Positions 35,998-45,282 are shown, counted from the stretch's first letter. The stretch: 64,000 bases of DNA from Microbacterium hydrocarbonoxydans (GCF_904831005.1 NZ_LR882982.1:2666001-2730000), one strand, 5' to 3'. Translations and numbers: made by a program. The notes: generated by a model from the sequence alone, not told the origin.

Positions 35998-36924
35998 TCA
36001 CTCCGCCGGTCGCTGCGGCGTGGGATTCCAGTAGCTGAGCTTCGCGGGCGAGAGCACGATCCAGAGCTGGGTGATCGCACCCGCCTCGACATGCAGGTTC
36101 ATGACCGAGTGCACCTTCTCTTCGTCGCGGAACACCAGGCCGAGACCGTCGCCGAGCTGCCACTCCTCGGCGGTGAAATGCGGGTTCTTGGCTGCGATCC
36201 CGAGCAGGAAGCGCGCGACGTTGTCGGCACCGCTCACGACGTTGCGTGCTGCGCTGACCACGCCGCCTCCGTCGCTGCGCAGTTCGACGTCGGGTGCCAG
36301 GAACTTCAGCAGCGGGGCGACTTCGCCCGTGCGCGTCGCCTGCTGGAAGGCACGCACCACGCGGTCGTGCTCGCCGCGGGGCACGGCGGTCGCCCGGTTC
36401 TCGCGCACGTGACGACGAGCGGATGCCGCGAGCTGCCGGACTGCGGCGGAGGAACGGCCCACGACCTCGGCGATCTCGTCGAACGGCACGGCGAAGACGT
36501 CGTGCAGCACGAAGGCCACGCGCTCGGCCGGAGTCATCGCCTCGAGCACGACGAGCAGCGCGGTCGAGACATCGTCGTCGAGAGTGACGCGATCGAGGGG
36601 ATCCTCGGGTGTGGATGCCGTGCGCGATCCGATCGCTCCCGAGAAGAGCTCGGCCGGAACGGGCTCCGGCAGCCACGGCCCGACATACTGCTCTCTCCTG
36701 CGCCGAGCCGAACCCAGAAGATCGAGGGCGACGCGTCCTGCGACGGTCGTGAGCCAGCCTGGCGGGTTCGCGATCGACTCGCGCTCGGCCTCGGTGAGCC
36801 GGTACCAGCGCAGGTACGTCTCCTGCACGACATCCTCAGCATCCGCCAGCGTGCCGGTCATCCGATAGCCGAGCGCCAGCAGGCGGCGACGCTCGCGGAA
36901 GACGTCGTCCAGGTCGTCATCCAT
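35998..36924 (-). CDS. sigJ: ECF41-family RNA polymerase sigma factor (SigJ-like)
   Basis: A 308-residue sigma factor with start ATG 36924 after GAAAGG. Region 2 is RRRLLALGYRMTG with ADAEDVVQETYLRWY, region 4 follows, and the ECF41 signature GPWLPEPV lies between. The C-terminal SnoaL-like domain ends with WIVLSPAKLSYWN, where NPDKL is expected. It is the second ECF41 factor in this window and again is divergent from an NmrA-like SDR gene. The promoters of the two genes overlap at a palindrome (37015-37072). Confidence 0.93.
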   Translation of the reverse strand: MDDDLDDVFRERRRLLALGYRMTGTLADAEDVVQETYLRWYRLTEAERESIANPPGWLTTVAGRVALDLLGSARRRREQYVGPWLPEPVPAELFSGAIGSRTASTPEDPLDRVTLDDDVSTALLVVLEAMTPAERVAFVLHDVFAVPFDEIAEVVGRSSAAVRQLAASARRHVRENRATAVPRGEHDRVVRAFQQATRTGEVAPLLKFLAPDVELRSDGGGVVSAARNVVSGADNVARFLLGIAAKNPHFTAEEWQLGDGLGLVFRDEEKVHSVMNLHVEAGAITQLWIVLSPAKLSYWNPTPQRPAE

Positions 36925-37014
36925 GGGGTGCCTTTCGGGTGGTGCGATCGCGAGGTGTTCGTGCTGGTGGTGTTGTGCTGGTGGTGGGCTCATCGTGTTG
37001 TGCCTTCGCAGGAT

Positions 37015-37043
37015 ATGACGATGCAGGGGGGCGAGGTGTGAGG
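37015..37043 (-). promoter_or_regulatory. Putative autoregulatory ECF41 promoter (second locus)
   Basis: On the - strand CCTCACA (37043-37037) is followed after exactly 16 nt by CGTCAT (37020-37015). It is the mirror image of the promoter at 37044-37072; the two -35 words together form the palindrome TGTGAGGCCTCACA (37037-37050). Confidence 0.72.
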
Positions 37044-37072
37044 CCTCACATTTCCGGACGCCGTCTCGTCAT
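37044..37072 (+). promoter_or_regulatory. Putative ECF41-type promoter of the SDR at 37144
   Basis: CCTCACA (37044-37050), then 16 nt, then CGTCAT (37067-37072), about 70 nt before the ATG. Matches the divergent copy word for word, and the known ECF41 promoter type (TCACA and CGTC). Confidence 0.72.
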
Positions 37073-37143
37073 CTCCTTCAGACGGTGCGCGGTGGGCGTA
37101 CGCGGGGTGCGCATGCGCGCCGCCGGAGTGGAGAGGGAGTCGC

Positions 37144-37905
37144 ATGAGGATCGCAGTCGCAGGAGGAACGGGAGTGGTGGGTCGGTATGCCGTCGAGGCG
37201 GCGCGGGATGCGGGCCACGATGTTGTCGTGCTCTCGCGTTCGGCCGGTGCTGACGTGATCACCGGTGCCGGACTCGCCGACGCGCTGCAGGGTGTGGATG
37301 CTGTCGTGGACGTCACGAACACGACCACCCTGTCGGCCGCGAAGGCGGTCGGGTTCTTCGAGACGGCGACCAGGAATCTGCTCGCCGCGGAGCACACCGC
37401 GGGCGTCGGGCATCATGTCGCGCTGTCGATCGTGGGGATCGACGGGATCGACTCCTCCTACTACGCGGGCAAGCTCGCGCAGGAGCGCGCGGTGGCCGCG
37501 GGCTCGGTGCCGTTCACCATCGCTCGGGCGGCGCAGTTCCACGAGTTCGCGGGGCAGCTGCTGTCGGGTATGTCCGGCCCCGTGGCGGTCATGCCGAAGC
37601 TGCTGATGCGCCCCGTGGCGGCGCGCGAGGTCGGTGCGCATCTGGTGCGTGTCGCCTCGGGTGCGGCAGTGGGGCGTGCGCGCGATCTGGTCGGGCCGCG
37701 TGATGAGGTTCTCGTGGATGTGGCGAGACGGCAGCTGGCTTTCGACGGGGTGCGGCGGCTGGTGCTCGGGGTGCGGCTGCCCGGCGCGTACGGGAAAGGG
37801 CTCGCGTCGGGGTCGCTGCGCGGCGGGGCCGATGCTCTGCAGGGGGAGGTCACGTTCGACGAGTGGCTGGGCAGTGAGGATCACGCCCGCGAGGAGCGGG
37901 CATAG
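37144..37905 (+). CDS. NmrA-like SDR, NAD(P)-binding oxidoreductase
   Basis: A 253-residue SDR with GGTGVVG at residues 7-13, VALSIVGIDG, and FTIARAAQFHEF in place of the HATQFFEF of the two paralogues at 9600-11205. The start is ATG 37144. It is divergent from an ECF41 sigma factor and shares its type of promoter. The three paralogues are the best candidates for the output of the ECF41 regulon. Function may be reduction of a quinone or electrophile; that is a guess from the fold. Confidence 0.9.
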   Translation: MRIAVAGGTGVVGRYAVEAARDAGHDVVVLSRSAGADVITGAGLADALQGVDAVVDVTNTTTLSAAKAVGFFETATRNLLAAEHTAGVGHHVALSIVGIDGIDSSYYAGKLAQERAVAAGSVPFTIARAAQFHEFAGQLLSGMSGPVAVMPKLLMRPVAAREVGAHLVRVASGAAVGRARDLVGPRDEVLVDVARRQLAFDGVRRLVLGVRLPGAYGKGLASGSLRGGADALQGEVTFDEWLGSEDHAREERA

Positions 37906-37938
37906 CCATCGATCGTATGGCGGCATACCGACCGAAAT

Positions 37939-37954
37939 TCGAACATATCTTCTA
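37939..37954 (+). promoter_or_regulatory. LexA-like (SOS box) site upstream of the DUF222-HNH gene
   Basis: TCGAACATATCTTCTA differs at two positions from the perfect actinobacterial SOS palindrome TCGAACATATGTTCGA. It lies 10 nt before the ATG. Genes of the related 13E12 repeat family in mycobacteria are known LexA targets, which supports the reading. Confidence 0.5.
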
Positions 37955-37964
37955 AACTGGAGGC

Positions 37965-39314
37965 ATGTCGAATCCCCGTCTGTCTCCGATCCTCGCGGCC
38001 GTCGAGCGCCTCGGCGACGCATGGGCGGATGCCGAGAGAGGCTGCGATCTGTCTTGCCGCGAACTGCTCGATGCGCACCGTGCGGTGAGCCAGGCGCAGC
38101 GATGCCTCGACGGGCTCCACGCAGAACTCGCCGCTGCGATCGCGCACGAATCACGACCGGAACTGGGCTCGGACGGGCTCGCGAAACAGCAGGGCTTCCG
38201 GAGCGCGGCGACGATGATCGCAGCGACGACCGGCGGGGCGCCGGGAGACGCGAAGCGCTTCATCACGGTCGGTCGGGCTGCAGCACCGCGCACCGACCTG
38301 CTGGGTGAGGTGCTGCCGGCGAAGTATCCCGGGTTGGCGGCAGCGCTCGCCGCGGGGGACATCTCTGTGGCTGCTGCCGCGCTCATCGTCAGCCTGCTCG
38401 AGCGTATCCGGCTCAAGGTGGGGTCGGCCCGGGTCGACGAGGCCGAGCGTCTGCTCGTCGAGCGGGCGGCGGGCATGTCCCTCGGCGACGTCGGCAAGCT
38501 GGTGTCCCGTGCCGAAGCCTGGCTCGACCCCGACGGCGTCGCACCCAAAGAGCGCGAGGCTCGCGACCGTCGTTCGCTGACGATGTTCGAGCGCGATGGT
38601 TCGCTTCATCTCGTCCTGCAGACCGACATCGCATCGGGGGCGCCGATCAAGGCCGCGATCCAGGCATATGTGGCGGCTTCGTTTCAGTCGCGGATCACCG
38701 CGACAGACCCCGACGCGCCGGATGCCGATCGCCGTTCGGTCGCGATGATCCAGGCCGACGCGCTGACCGCCATCTGCGAGCACGCGATCGCCTGCGACAA
38801 CGGCGGTATGCCTGCATCGGGTGCGACCGTGGTGGTGCGCGTGAACCTCGATCAGCTCACCTCAGGCGAGGGCGGCGCGACGATCGACGGCAGCGACCAG
38901 CCCGTAAGCGTCAGCACCTGCCGTCGGATGGCCGCTGGTGGCGGCATCATCCCCGTGGTCCTCGGATCAGCGGGGGAGATCCTCGACTGGGGCCGAGAGA
39001 AGCGGCTCTTCACTCGCGCACAGCGATTGGCGCTGGTCGAGCGAGACGGAGGATGCGTGATGTGCGGTCTCCCGCCGCAGATGACGAAGGCGCATCACAT
39101 CAGGTGGTGGCAGCGAGACACCGGACCCACCGACCTGAACAACGGCGTGCTGCTGTGCGAGTCGTGTCACCACCGCATCCACGACAACGGGTGGGATATC
39201 CGCATCGACGGGGTCGGTGGCGCCGGGCGAGTGTGGCTCATCCCACCTCGGAGCATCGATCTCGAGAGGACGCCGCGCCTCGGAGGCAGGGCGCGTTATG
39301 ACATCGCGGCCTGA
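37965..39314 (+). CDS. DUF222 / HNH endonuclease (13E12 repeat family-like)
   Basis: A 449-residue protein. Residues about 1-300 form the DUF222 domain (LGDAWADAERG, AAALAAGDISVAAAALI, VPKEREARDRRSLTMFERDGSLHLVL-like region). The C-terminal HNH domain has CVMCGLPP, AHHIRWW, and LLCESCHHRIHD, giving zinc cysteines and the catalytic His. Such proteins are multicopy in many actinobacteria; their role is unknown, and DNA damage response has been proposed. The start at 37965 follows TGGAGG. A LexA-like site overlaps the leader. Confidence 0.92.
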   Translation: MSNPRLSPILAAVERLGDAWADAERGCDLSCRELLDAHRAVSQAQRCLDGLHAELAAAIAHESRPELGSDGLAKQQGFRSAATMIAATTGGAPGDAKRFITVGRAAAPRTDLLGEVLPAKYPGLAAALAAGDISVAAAALIVSLLERIRLKVGSARVDEAERLLVERAAGMSLGDVGKLVSRAEAWLDPDGVAPKEREARDRRSLTMFERDGSLHLVLQTDIASGAPIKAAIQAYVAASFQSRITATDPDAPDADRRSVAMIQADALTAICEHAIACDNGGMPASGATVVVRVNLDQLTSGEGGATIDGSDQPVSVSTCRRMAAGGGIIPVVLGSAGEILDWGREKRLFTRAQRLALVERDGGCVMCGLPPQMTKAHHIRWWQRDTGPTDLNNGVLLCESCHHRIHDNGWDIRIDGVGGAGRVWLIPPRSIDLERTPRLGGRARYDIAA

Positions 39315-39336
39315 CGTCCGTTCTGCAGCGCCCGTG

Positions 39337-40254
39337 TCAGACGTGCACGTCGGCGGGCGATTCCTCGCCCTCGTGGAAGTTCGGCTTCTTGCCGATCAGG
39401 CGGCCGATGCCGAGGATGATCCCCACGATGAGCAGGCCCGCGATCAGGCCGGCGATGGCCGAGAAGAGTGTGTCGCCGATCCAGACGATCACGCCACCGG
39501 CCGGCTCGAGGAAGTGCTCGATGCCGTGCAGGATGTCGGCGCCGAAGTGCACCCCGACCTCGCCGAGGTTCACGAGCAGCAGATGCCCACCGACCCACAG
39601 CATGGCCACAGTGCCGAGGATGCTGATGAAGCGGAACACCGCAGGCATCGATCGGACGATGCGAGTACCCGTGTGACGGACGCGCTTCGAGGGGTTCTTC
39701 GCCATCTTCAGACCGATGTCATCGATCTTCACGAGCAGCGCCACGGCGCCGTAGACGACACCGGTCATGAGCAGCGCGATCACCGCGAGGATAGCGAGGG
39801 TGGTCCAGATGTCGAGACCGGCCTCGAGGTTCGCGAGCGAGATCAGCATGATCTCCGTCGACAGGATGAGGTCGGTGCGCACCGCTCCCCACACGAGCTT
39901 GTTCTCGTTGCGGGCGCTCTCGTCGGCGTGACCGTGCTGCACTCCGAACCACTCGAGCACCTTCTCGGCGCCCTCGAAGCACAGGTACGCGCCACCGAGG
40001 ATGAGCAGGTACGGCAGAACCCACGGCGCGAACGCGGTCAGCAGCAGAGCGATCGGGATGATGATGACGAACTTGTTGGCGAGCGAGCCGAGTGCGATCT
40101 TCGCGACGACCGGCAGCTCGCGAGCGGGAGTGATGCCCTGCACATACTGCGGGGTCACGGCGGCATCGTCGATCACGACTCCCGCAGCCTTGGCCGAGGC
40201 CTTCATGGCCGCGCTGAGGATGTCATCGACGACGGCGAGCAGTCCAACCGACAT
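39337..40254 (-). CDS. DUF808 family membrane protein (YedI-like)
   Basis: A 305-residue protein with about seven membrane helices and the DUF808 opening GLLAVVDDILSAAMKASAKAAGVVIDDAAVTPQYVQG. Further family text is ELPVVAKIALGSLANK and VLPYLLILGGAYLCFEGAEK. The function is unknown; E. coli YedI is the reference member. Monocistronic. It converges with the DUF222-HNH gene and is divergent from the glycosyltransferase gene. Confidence 0.92.
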   Translation of the reverse strand: MSVGLLAVVDDILSAAMKASAKAAGVVIDDAAVTPQYVQGITPARELPVVAKIALGSLANKFVIIIPIALLLTAFAPWVLPYLLILGGAYLCFEGAEKVLEWFGVQHGHADESARNENKLVWGAVRTDLILSTEIMLISLANLEAGLDIWTTLAILAVIALLMTGVVYGAVALLVKIDDIGLKMAKNPSKRVRHTGTRIVRSMPAVFRFISILGTVAMLWVGGHLLLVNLGEVGVHFGADILHGIEHFLEPAGGVIVWIGDTLFSAIAGLIAGLLIVGIILGIGRLIGKKPNFHEGEESPADVHV

Positions 40255-40359
40255 GTGCGTCTCCCTGTTGTGTATGGCGGAGCAACTCTATCGACTGCAC
40301 CGCACGCTCCTGCGTCAAGCCCCGTTCGGCGGACCGATCGTGGCATCTATCGTGCGCCC

Positions 40360-41145
40360 ATGCCTTCACCCCAGACCGTGGCCGTGGTGATACCCGCCCG
40401 TGACGATGCTCGCCTGCTCGCCCGGTGCCTCGACGCGCTCTCCGAGCAGACGCGACCGCCCGACGAGGTCATCGTGGTCGATGACGGCTCCACCGACGAC
40501 ACCGCCCGCACCGCGCGCGCGTTCGATGCCAGGGTGGTCCGCCTCGATGGCGAGGGCATTCCCTCGGCCAGTGCTGCCGGGTACGACGCGGCGACCGCCG
40601 ACATCATCTGTCGACTCGATGCAGACAGCGTCCCGCCGCCCCGATGGCTCGCGGTGATGGCGGGCGAACTCGAAGAGCGCCCCGAGCTCGTCGCCCTGAG
40701 CGGAACAGCGCGCAGCGTCGACGGTCCCGAGCCGCTGCGAGCCATCGTGCCGGTGCTGTACCTCGGCGCCTACCGTCTCATCCTCACGCCCACTCTCGGG
40801 CATCCGCCGCTCTTCGCCTCGGCTCTGGCGCTGCGTGCCGACGCCTGGCGCGCGGTGCGCCACGAGGTCCACCGTGGCGACCCGCAGGTGCACGACGACC
40901 TCGACCTCGCCTTCCACCTGGGCGCTGTGGGACGCATCGCCTTCCGCACCGGGATCCCCGTCGGCATCTCTTCGCGATCGTTCCGCGGGCTGTCGTCGTC
41001 GCTCGTGCGGGTCAGACGCGGGTTCCACACCGTTCTGGTCCATTGGCCGCGCGATTTCCCTCCGCTGCGCTGGTTCCGGCTGCGCCGAAACTCACAGCGC
41101 GCTCACAGTCCCGGGGGACCAAAACGGCGCATCCGGCGGTTGTGA
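40360..41145 (+). CDS. Glycosyltransferase family 2
   Basis: A 261-residue GT-A fold glycosyltransferase starting at ATG 40360. It has VVIPARDD, the nucleotide-binding DDGSTDDT and the metal-binding DADS motif (about residue 91), and a later HDDLDL segment in the place of the catalytic ED motif. The donor and acceptor cannot be predicted. There are no clear membrane helices at the C-terminus, which is instead Arg-rich ([10 protein letters not shown]). No other cell-wall or glycan gene is next to it. Confidence 0.9.
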   Translation: MPSPQTVAVVIPARDDARLLARCLDALSEQTRPPDEVIVVDDGSTDDTARTARAFDARVVRLDGEGIPSASAAGYDAATADIICRLDADSVPPPRWLAVMAGELEERPELVALSGTARSVDGPEPLRAIVPVLYLGAYRLILTPTLGHPPLFASALALRADAWRAVRHEVHRGDPQVHDDLDLAFHLGAVGRIAFRTGIPVGISSRSFRGLSSSLVRVRRGFHTVLVHWPRDFPPLRWFRLRRNSQRAHSPGGPKRRIRRL

Positions 41146-41189
41146 TCTATGACGCCGCAGCCAGCCGCGTCGGACAAAGGAGACACACC

Positions 41190-41657
41190 ATGTCGAACGA
41201 GTACAGCAAGACCCCCGGGGCCGTCAGCGACCTCACGCACCTGCAGTACGAGGTCACGCAGGAGGACGCGACCGAGCCGCCCTTCCGCAACGCGTACTGG
41301 AACAACCACGACGACGGCATCTACGTCGACGTCGTCTCGGGCCAGCCGCTCTTCGCGTCGACCGACAAGTTCGACAGCGGCACCGGATGGCCGAGCTTCA
41401 CCAAGCCGATCGATGCCGATGCCGTCACCACCCGCACCGACCGCACTCTCTGGATGAAGCGCACCGAGGCTCGCTCCAGCGGGGCCGACAGCCACCTCGG
41501 GCACGTCTTCGACGACGGTCCCCGCGACGCCGGAGGGCTCCGATACTGCATGAACTCCGCGGCCCTGCGGTTCATCCCGGCTGACAGCCTGGAAGATGAG
41601 GGGTACGGTCGCTACCGTCACCTCTTCCCCACCCCGAACTCTGAGGAGATCTCATGA
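41190..41657 (+). CDS. msrB: Peptide-methionine (R)-S-oxide reductase
   Basis: A 155-residue MsrB starting at ATG 41190 after AAAGGAG. It reduces the R epimer of methionine sulfoxide in proteins. Family blocks are [22 protein letters not shown] and the active-site [11 protein letters not shown]. The two CxxC zinc-binding motifs found in many MsrB proteins are absent, so it is the metal-free form. Translationally coupled to msrA (ATGA). Confidence 0.96.
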   Translation: MSNEYSKTPGAVSDLTHLQYEVTQEDATEPPFRNAYWNNHDDGIYVDVVSGQPLFASTDKFDSGTGWPSFTKPIDADAVTTRTDRTLWMKRTEARSSGADSHLGHVFDDGPRDAGGLRYCMNSAALRFIPADSLEDEGYGRYRHLFPTPNSEEIS

Positions 41658-42199
41658 CCGACACCGGACACATCACCCGCACCCCCGGCACCGAGACCGC
41701 CGTGCTCGCCGGCGGATGCTTCTGGGGCATGGAAGACCTCATCCGCCGCCAGCCCGGCGTGCTCGACACCCGCGTCGGCTACACCGGCGGCAGCAACGAG
41801 CACGCGACCTACCGCAACCACCCGGGTCACGCCGAGGCTGTGGAGATCGTCTTCGATCCCACGAAGACGACGTATCGCGACATCCTGGCGTTCTTCTTCC
41901 AGATCCACGACCCGTCCACCAAGGACCGTCAGGGCAACGACATCGGCTCGAGCTACCGCTCGGCGATCTTCCCGCTCAGCCCCGAGCAGGAGTCCGTCGC
42001 GCGCGACACCATCGCCGACGTCGACGCCTCCGGCCTGTGGCCGGGCAAGGCCGTGACCACGATCGAGCCCGCGGGTCCGTTCTGGCAGGCCGAGGAGGAG
42101 CACCAGGACTACCTGATCAAGTACCCGAACGGCTACACCTGCCACTTCCCGCGTGCGGGATGGGTGCTGCCGAAGCGCGAGCAGAGCGCGACGGTCTGA
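41654..42199 (+). CDS. msrA: Peptide-methionine (S)-S-oxide reductase
   Basis: A 181-residue MsrA that reduces the S epimer of methionine sulfoxide. The catalytic motif GGCFWGMED lies at residues 20-28, followed by TRVGYTGG and [11 protein letters not shown]. The ATG overlaps the msrB stop by 4 nt. Resolving cysteines would have to come from C-terminal Cys (CHFPRAGW) or from thioredoxin. Together with msrB it repairs both sulfoxide forms. Confidence 0.96.
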   Translation: MTDTGHITRTPGTETAVLAGGCFWGMEDLIRRQPGVLDTRVGYTGGSNEHATYRNHPGHAEAVEIVFDPTKTTYRDILAFFFQIHDPSTKDRQGNDIGSSYRSAIFPLSPEQESVARDTIADVDASGLWPGKAVTTIEPAGPFWQAEEEHQDYLIKYPNGYTCHFPRAGWVLPKREQSATV

Positions 42200-42247
42200 C
42201 CGACCGTACCCAGCTCTCTGCGCGCGCAGCGAAGGAGTTGCGGGCGG

Positions 42248-43057
42248 TCAGCCTTCAGACAGAAAGGCCAGTGCGGCCTCTTTGAAGGCGCGGGATCCCG
42301 GAGCGTTGAAGTGATGACGGTCCGGGATCTCGAAGAAGCGTCCCTGGGGGGCAGCGGTCGCCAGGGTGCGGGAGCCCTCGATGATCGCATCCTTCGACCC
42401 CGTCGCGAACAGGATCGGGGCCGCGGGAGCGTTCGACGGGTCAGGGTCGATCGTCCGTGACGAGCGCAGGCCCCCGGCCAGCGCCACGAGCGCGCCGAGA
42501 TCGTTGCCGGGCACGCGCTCGGTCAGCGTGATGTAGTTCTGCGTCGTCGGATCAGAGACGGGCGTGCCATCGACCAGATACCTGCGCACCTGGTCGAGAT
42601 CGAGCCGGGCGAGAGGGATGCCGTCGGGCACTCCGCCCAGCACTGCGCGCCCGATGCGGTGCGGGAGGTCGCGCACCACCTCCCAGCCGACCCTCGCGCC
42701 GAGCGAGTACCCGACGTAGAGCGCTTCGTCGACGAGGTACGTGTCCATGACCGTCTCGACGTCGGTCGCCAGGGTGCGGATGCCGTAGGCGTCGGCCTGG
42801 TGCGGCTTCTCGCTGAGACCATGACCGCGCTGGTCGAGCGCGAGCACCCGATAGCCGGCTTTGGTCAGCTCGCGCACCCACCCGGTGAGCACCCAGGTGT
42901 CACGCGCGCTCGAGGCGAAGCCGTGCACGATGACCACGACCGGTGCATCGATGTCGCCCCAGGTGTAGGTCGCGAGACGAGTGCCGTCAGCCGCGTGCAC
43001 CTGCTGGGGATCGGGCATGTCGGTCAGGTCGGAGAGAGGTACAGCCACGGCATCCAT
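42248..43057 (-). CDS. Alpha/beta hydrolase
   Basis: A 269-residue alpha/beta hydrolase starting at ATG 43057. VIVHGFASSARDTW gives the oxyanion region and VGYSLGARVGWE the nucleophile elbow, G-Y-S-L-G with Ser about residue 113. The catalytic His should be in DRHHFNAPG. The substrate is unknown. It is transcribed away from a block of 31-bp repeats that lies directly upstream. Confidence 0.92.
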   Translation of the reverse strand: MDAVAVPLSDLTDMPDPQQVHAADGTRLATYTWGDIDAPVVVIVHGFASSARDTWVLTGWVRELTKAGYRVLALDQRGHGLSEKPHQADAYGIRTLATDVETVMDTYLVDEALYVGYSLGARVGWEVVRDLPHRIGRAVLGGVPDGIPLARLDLDQVRRYLVDGTPVSDPTTQNYITLTERVPGNDLGALVALAGGLRSSRTIDPDPSNAPAAPILFATGSKDAIIEGSRTLATAAPQGRFFEIPDRHHFNAPGSRAFKEAALAFLSEG

Positions 43058-43091
43058 TGTCCACCTGCCCGCTCCGGGTCGTCGCATCTTC

Positions 43092-43238
43092 GTCGTTGAG
43101 CGAGGCGCGAAGCCTGCTTCCGGTCGTTGAGCGAGGCGCGAAGCCTGCTTCCGGTCGTTGAGCGAGGCGCGAAACCTGCTTCCGGTCGTCGAGCGAGGCG
43201 CGAAGCCTGCTTCCGGTCGTTGAGCGAGGCGCGAAGCC
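43092..43238. repeat. 31-bp tandem repeat array (4.7 copies)
   Basis: Four full copies (43092-43122, 43123-43153, 43154-43184, 43185-43215) and a 23-nt partial copy (43216-43238) of a unit beginning GTCGTTGAGCGAGGCGCGAA. Copies differ at one or two positions only. The last copy runs into a perfect 18-bp hairpin (43243-43286). The unit is like short palindromic intergenic elements that are frequent in Microbacterium genomes, as far as I recall. Confidence 0.92.
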
Positions 43239-43242
43239 CCGA

Positions 43243-43286
43243 GACGAAACGCGGTGACGTACCCCTGCACGTCACCGCGTTTCGTC
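43243..43286. terminator. Terminator hairpin after katA
   Basis: A perfect 18-bp stem (43243-43260 with 43269-43286) with an 8-nt loop, 12 nt after the catalase stop on the - strand. It is joined to the 31-bp repeat array. Confidence 0.85.
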
Positions 43287-43297
43287 TTGCCTACGGG

Positions 43298-44761
43298 TCA
43301 GACGCGGGCGCGCAGCGCCTCGCCGAGACCTGCGTCGACGTTCGTCCAGTACTGGAAGAAGCGCTCGCGGATCACGTCGATCGTGATGCTCTTGCCCTGA
43401 CCGGTGAGGGTGTCGATGAACCGCGCACGCGCCTCATCGTCGAACACCTCGCGGTACAGGGTTCCGGCCTGGCCGAAGTCATCGTCATCGGCGCGCAGCG
43501 TCGCCGCGGCGCGCATCAGCTCGCCGTCCGACTCCCAGCTCGCCTCGACACCCGCGACCGGGTCGGCCGTCGGTCCACCGGCGGGGCCGTAGGAGTTCGG
43601 CGTGTAGACGCGGTGCTCGGCCGGGTTGAACTTGTACTGCATCTGGCCCTCGTGCATGTAGTTGCGCACTTCGGCCGCGTGCGGCTGGTTGACCGGCAGC
43701 TGGTTGTAGTTCGCGCCGATGCGGTAGCGCTGAGCATCCGAGTAGGCGAACACGCGAGCCATGAGCATCTTGTCGGGCGAGATGCCCGTGCCCGGAACCT
43801 GGTTGCCGGGCGAGAAGGCGGCCTGCTCGATCTCGGCGAAGAAGTTCTGCGGGTTGCGGTCGAGCGTGAACGTGCCGACCTTGATGCGCGGGTAGTCCTT
43901 CTTCGACCACGTCTTGGTGAGGTCGAACGGGTTGAAGCGATACGTCTTGCCCTCTTCGTACGACATGATCTGCACGTAGACGTCCCACGAGGGAGCCTCG
44001 CCGCGAGCGATCGCGTCGAACAGGTCGCGGCGGTAGTAGTCGGCGTCCGATCCGGCCAGCTTCTCGGCCTCGGCGGCATCCATGCGCTCCACGCCCTGCT
44101 TCGACAGGAAGTGGTACTGCACCCAGAATCGCTCGCCGGCGGCGTTGACCCACTGGTACGTGTGCGAGCCGTAGCCGTTCATGTGGCGCCAGCTGCGGGG
44201 CAGGCCGCGGTCGCCCATGAGGTAGGTCACCTGGTGCGCGGTCTCGGGGGAGAGCGTCCAGAAGTCCCACTGCATGTCGGCGTTGCGCAGACCGGAGTCT
44301 CCGAGGCGCTTCTGCGAGTGGATGAAGTCCGGGAACTTCATCGCGTCGCGCAGGAAGAACGTCGGGGTGTTGTTGCCGACGATGTCGAGGTTTCCCTCGC
44401 TGGTGTAGAACCGCAGCGCGAAGCCGCGCACGTCGCGCCAGGTGTCAGGAGAGCCCTGCTCGCCGGCGACCGACGAGAAGCGCAGCAGCGTCTCGCTCAC
44501 GGCACCGGGCTGGAACGCCGCGGCGCGGGTGTAGGCCGACACGTCTTCGGTCACGGTGAACGTTCCGAAGGCTCCGCCGCCCTTGGCGTGGGGGTTGCGC
44601 TCCGGCACGCGCTCGCGGTTGAACGACGCGAGCTTCTCGACGAGGTAGCGGTCGTGCAGAACGGTGGGGCCGTCGGCTCCGACGGTGAGCGAGTGAGCGT
44701 CGCTGGCGACGGGCGTTCCCGTCTGCGTCGTGGTGGCGGGGGTGATCGATGGGTCGGTCAT
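43298..44761 (-). CDS. katA: Monofunctional heme catalase
   Basis: A 487-residue clade 3 (small subunit) catalase that turns hydrogen peroxide into water and oxygen. The active-site His region is [20 protein letters not shown], and the distal Asn is in [14 protein letters not shown]. The proximal heme Tyr is in [14 protein letters not shown]. The start ATG 44761 follows AAGGAGA. It lies 63 nt after a Fur-family regulator gene on the same strand, the classical fur-katG/katA arrangement, so peroxide-responsive control is likely. Confidence 0.97.
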   Translation of the reverse strand: MTDPSITPATTTQTGTPVASDAHSLTVGADGPTVLHDRYLVEKLASFNRERVPERNPHAKGGGAFGTFTVTEDVSAYTRAAAFQPGAVSETLLRFSSVAGEQGSPDTWRDVRGFALRFYTSEGNLDIVGNNTPTFFLRDAMKFPDFIHSQKRLGDSGLRNADMQWDFWTLSPETAHQVTYLMGDRGLPRSWRHMNGYGSHTYQWVNAAGERFWVQYHFLSKQGVERMDAAEAEKLAGSDADYYRRDLFDAIARGEAPSWDVYVQIMSYEEGKTYRFNPFDLTKTWSKKDYPRIKVGTFTLDRNPQNFFAEIEQAAFSPGNQVPGTGISPDKMLMARVFAYSDAQRYRIGANYNQLPVNQPHAAEVRNYMHEGQMQYKFNPAEHRVYTPNSYGPAGGPTADPVAGVEASWESDGELMRAAATLRADDDDFGQAGTLYREVFDDEARARFIDTLTGQGKSITIDVIRERFFQYWTNVDAGLGEALRARV

Positions 44762-44824
44762 GTTCTTCTCCTTCTGCACGCAGGCACGATGAGCATCCCG
44801 GGTGCCCGGGATGCGCGGCGGATG

Positions 44825-45247
44825 CTACTGCGCGCCGTTCTGGCAACTGGGGCATAGGCCCCAGAAGGTCACTTCGGCTGTCTGGACGGTGAATCCCCCC
44901 GCCGAAGACGGGGTGAGGCACGGCGCTTCGCCGACCACGCAATCCACGTCACCGATCGCACCGCACTGGGTGCACACGATGTGGTGGTGGTTGTCGCCGA
45001 TGCGCCGCTCGTAGAGCGATGCGGATCCCGCCGGTTCGATCCGGCGGAGCAGCCCCGCCGTCGTCAGGTCCGCGAGGATGTTGTGCACCGACTGGATCGA
45101 CGTGGTCGGAAGCACCTCGGACACGGCGCGGTAGACCCGCTCCGCGTCGGTATGGGGCATGGATTCCATCGCCTCCAGCACTGCCACGCGGCCCGCGGTG
45201 GCCCGCAGTCCCGCATCGCGAAGCGCGGAGTCGAAGTCGGTGTCCAT
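44825..45247 (-). CDS. Fur/PerR-family metal-dependent regulator
   Basis: A 140-residue regulator. The winged helix (LRATAGRVAVLEAME, SIQSVHNILADL) binds DNA. The regulatory metal site is in HHHIVCTQCG, and the structural zinc site uses CTQC and the C-terminal CPSC pair. The start is ATG 45247. It is upstream of katA on the same strand, like furA-katG of mycobacteria, so it probably represses both genes until peroxide oxidises the metal site. A palindrome at 45266-45282 is a possible autoregulatory operator. Confidence 0.94.
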   Translation of the reverse strand: MDTDFDSALRDAGLRATAGRVAVLEAMESMPHTDAERVYRAVSEVLPTTSIQSVHNILADLTTAGLLRRIEPAGSASLYERRIGDNHHHIVCTQCGAIGDVDCVVGEAPCLTPSSAGGFTVQTAEVTFWGLCPSCQNGAQ

Positions 45248-45265
45248 GACCCCAGAGTACTCGTT

Positions 45266-45282
45266 TTTTGAGTTATTCAAAA
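45266..45282 (-). promoter_or_regulatory. Candidate Fur-type operator
   Basis: A perfect inverted repeat TTTTGA-N5-TCAAAA, 18 nt upstream of the regulator ATG. It is AT-rich in a very GC-rich context, as expected for a Fur/PerR-type operator, and overlaps the likely -10 region. Confidence 0.55.

Noticed and set aside
43092..43238. 31-bp repeats as a CRISPR array
   Set aside because: The copies are head to tail with no spacers between them and no cas genes are near.
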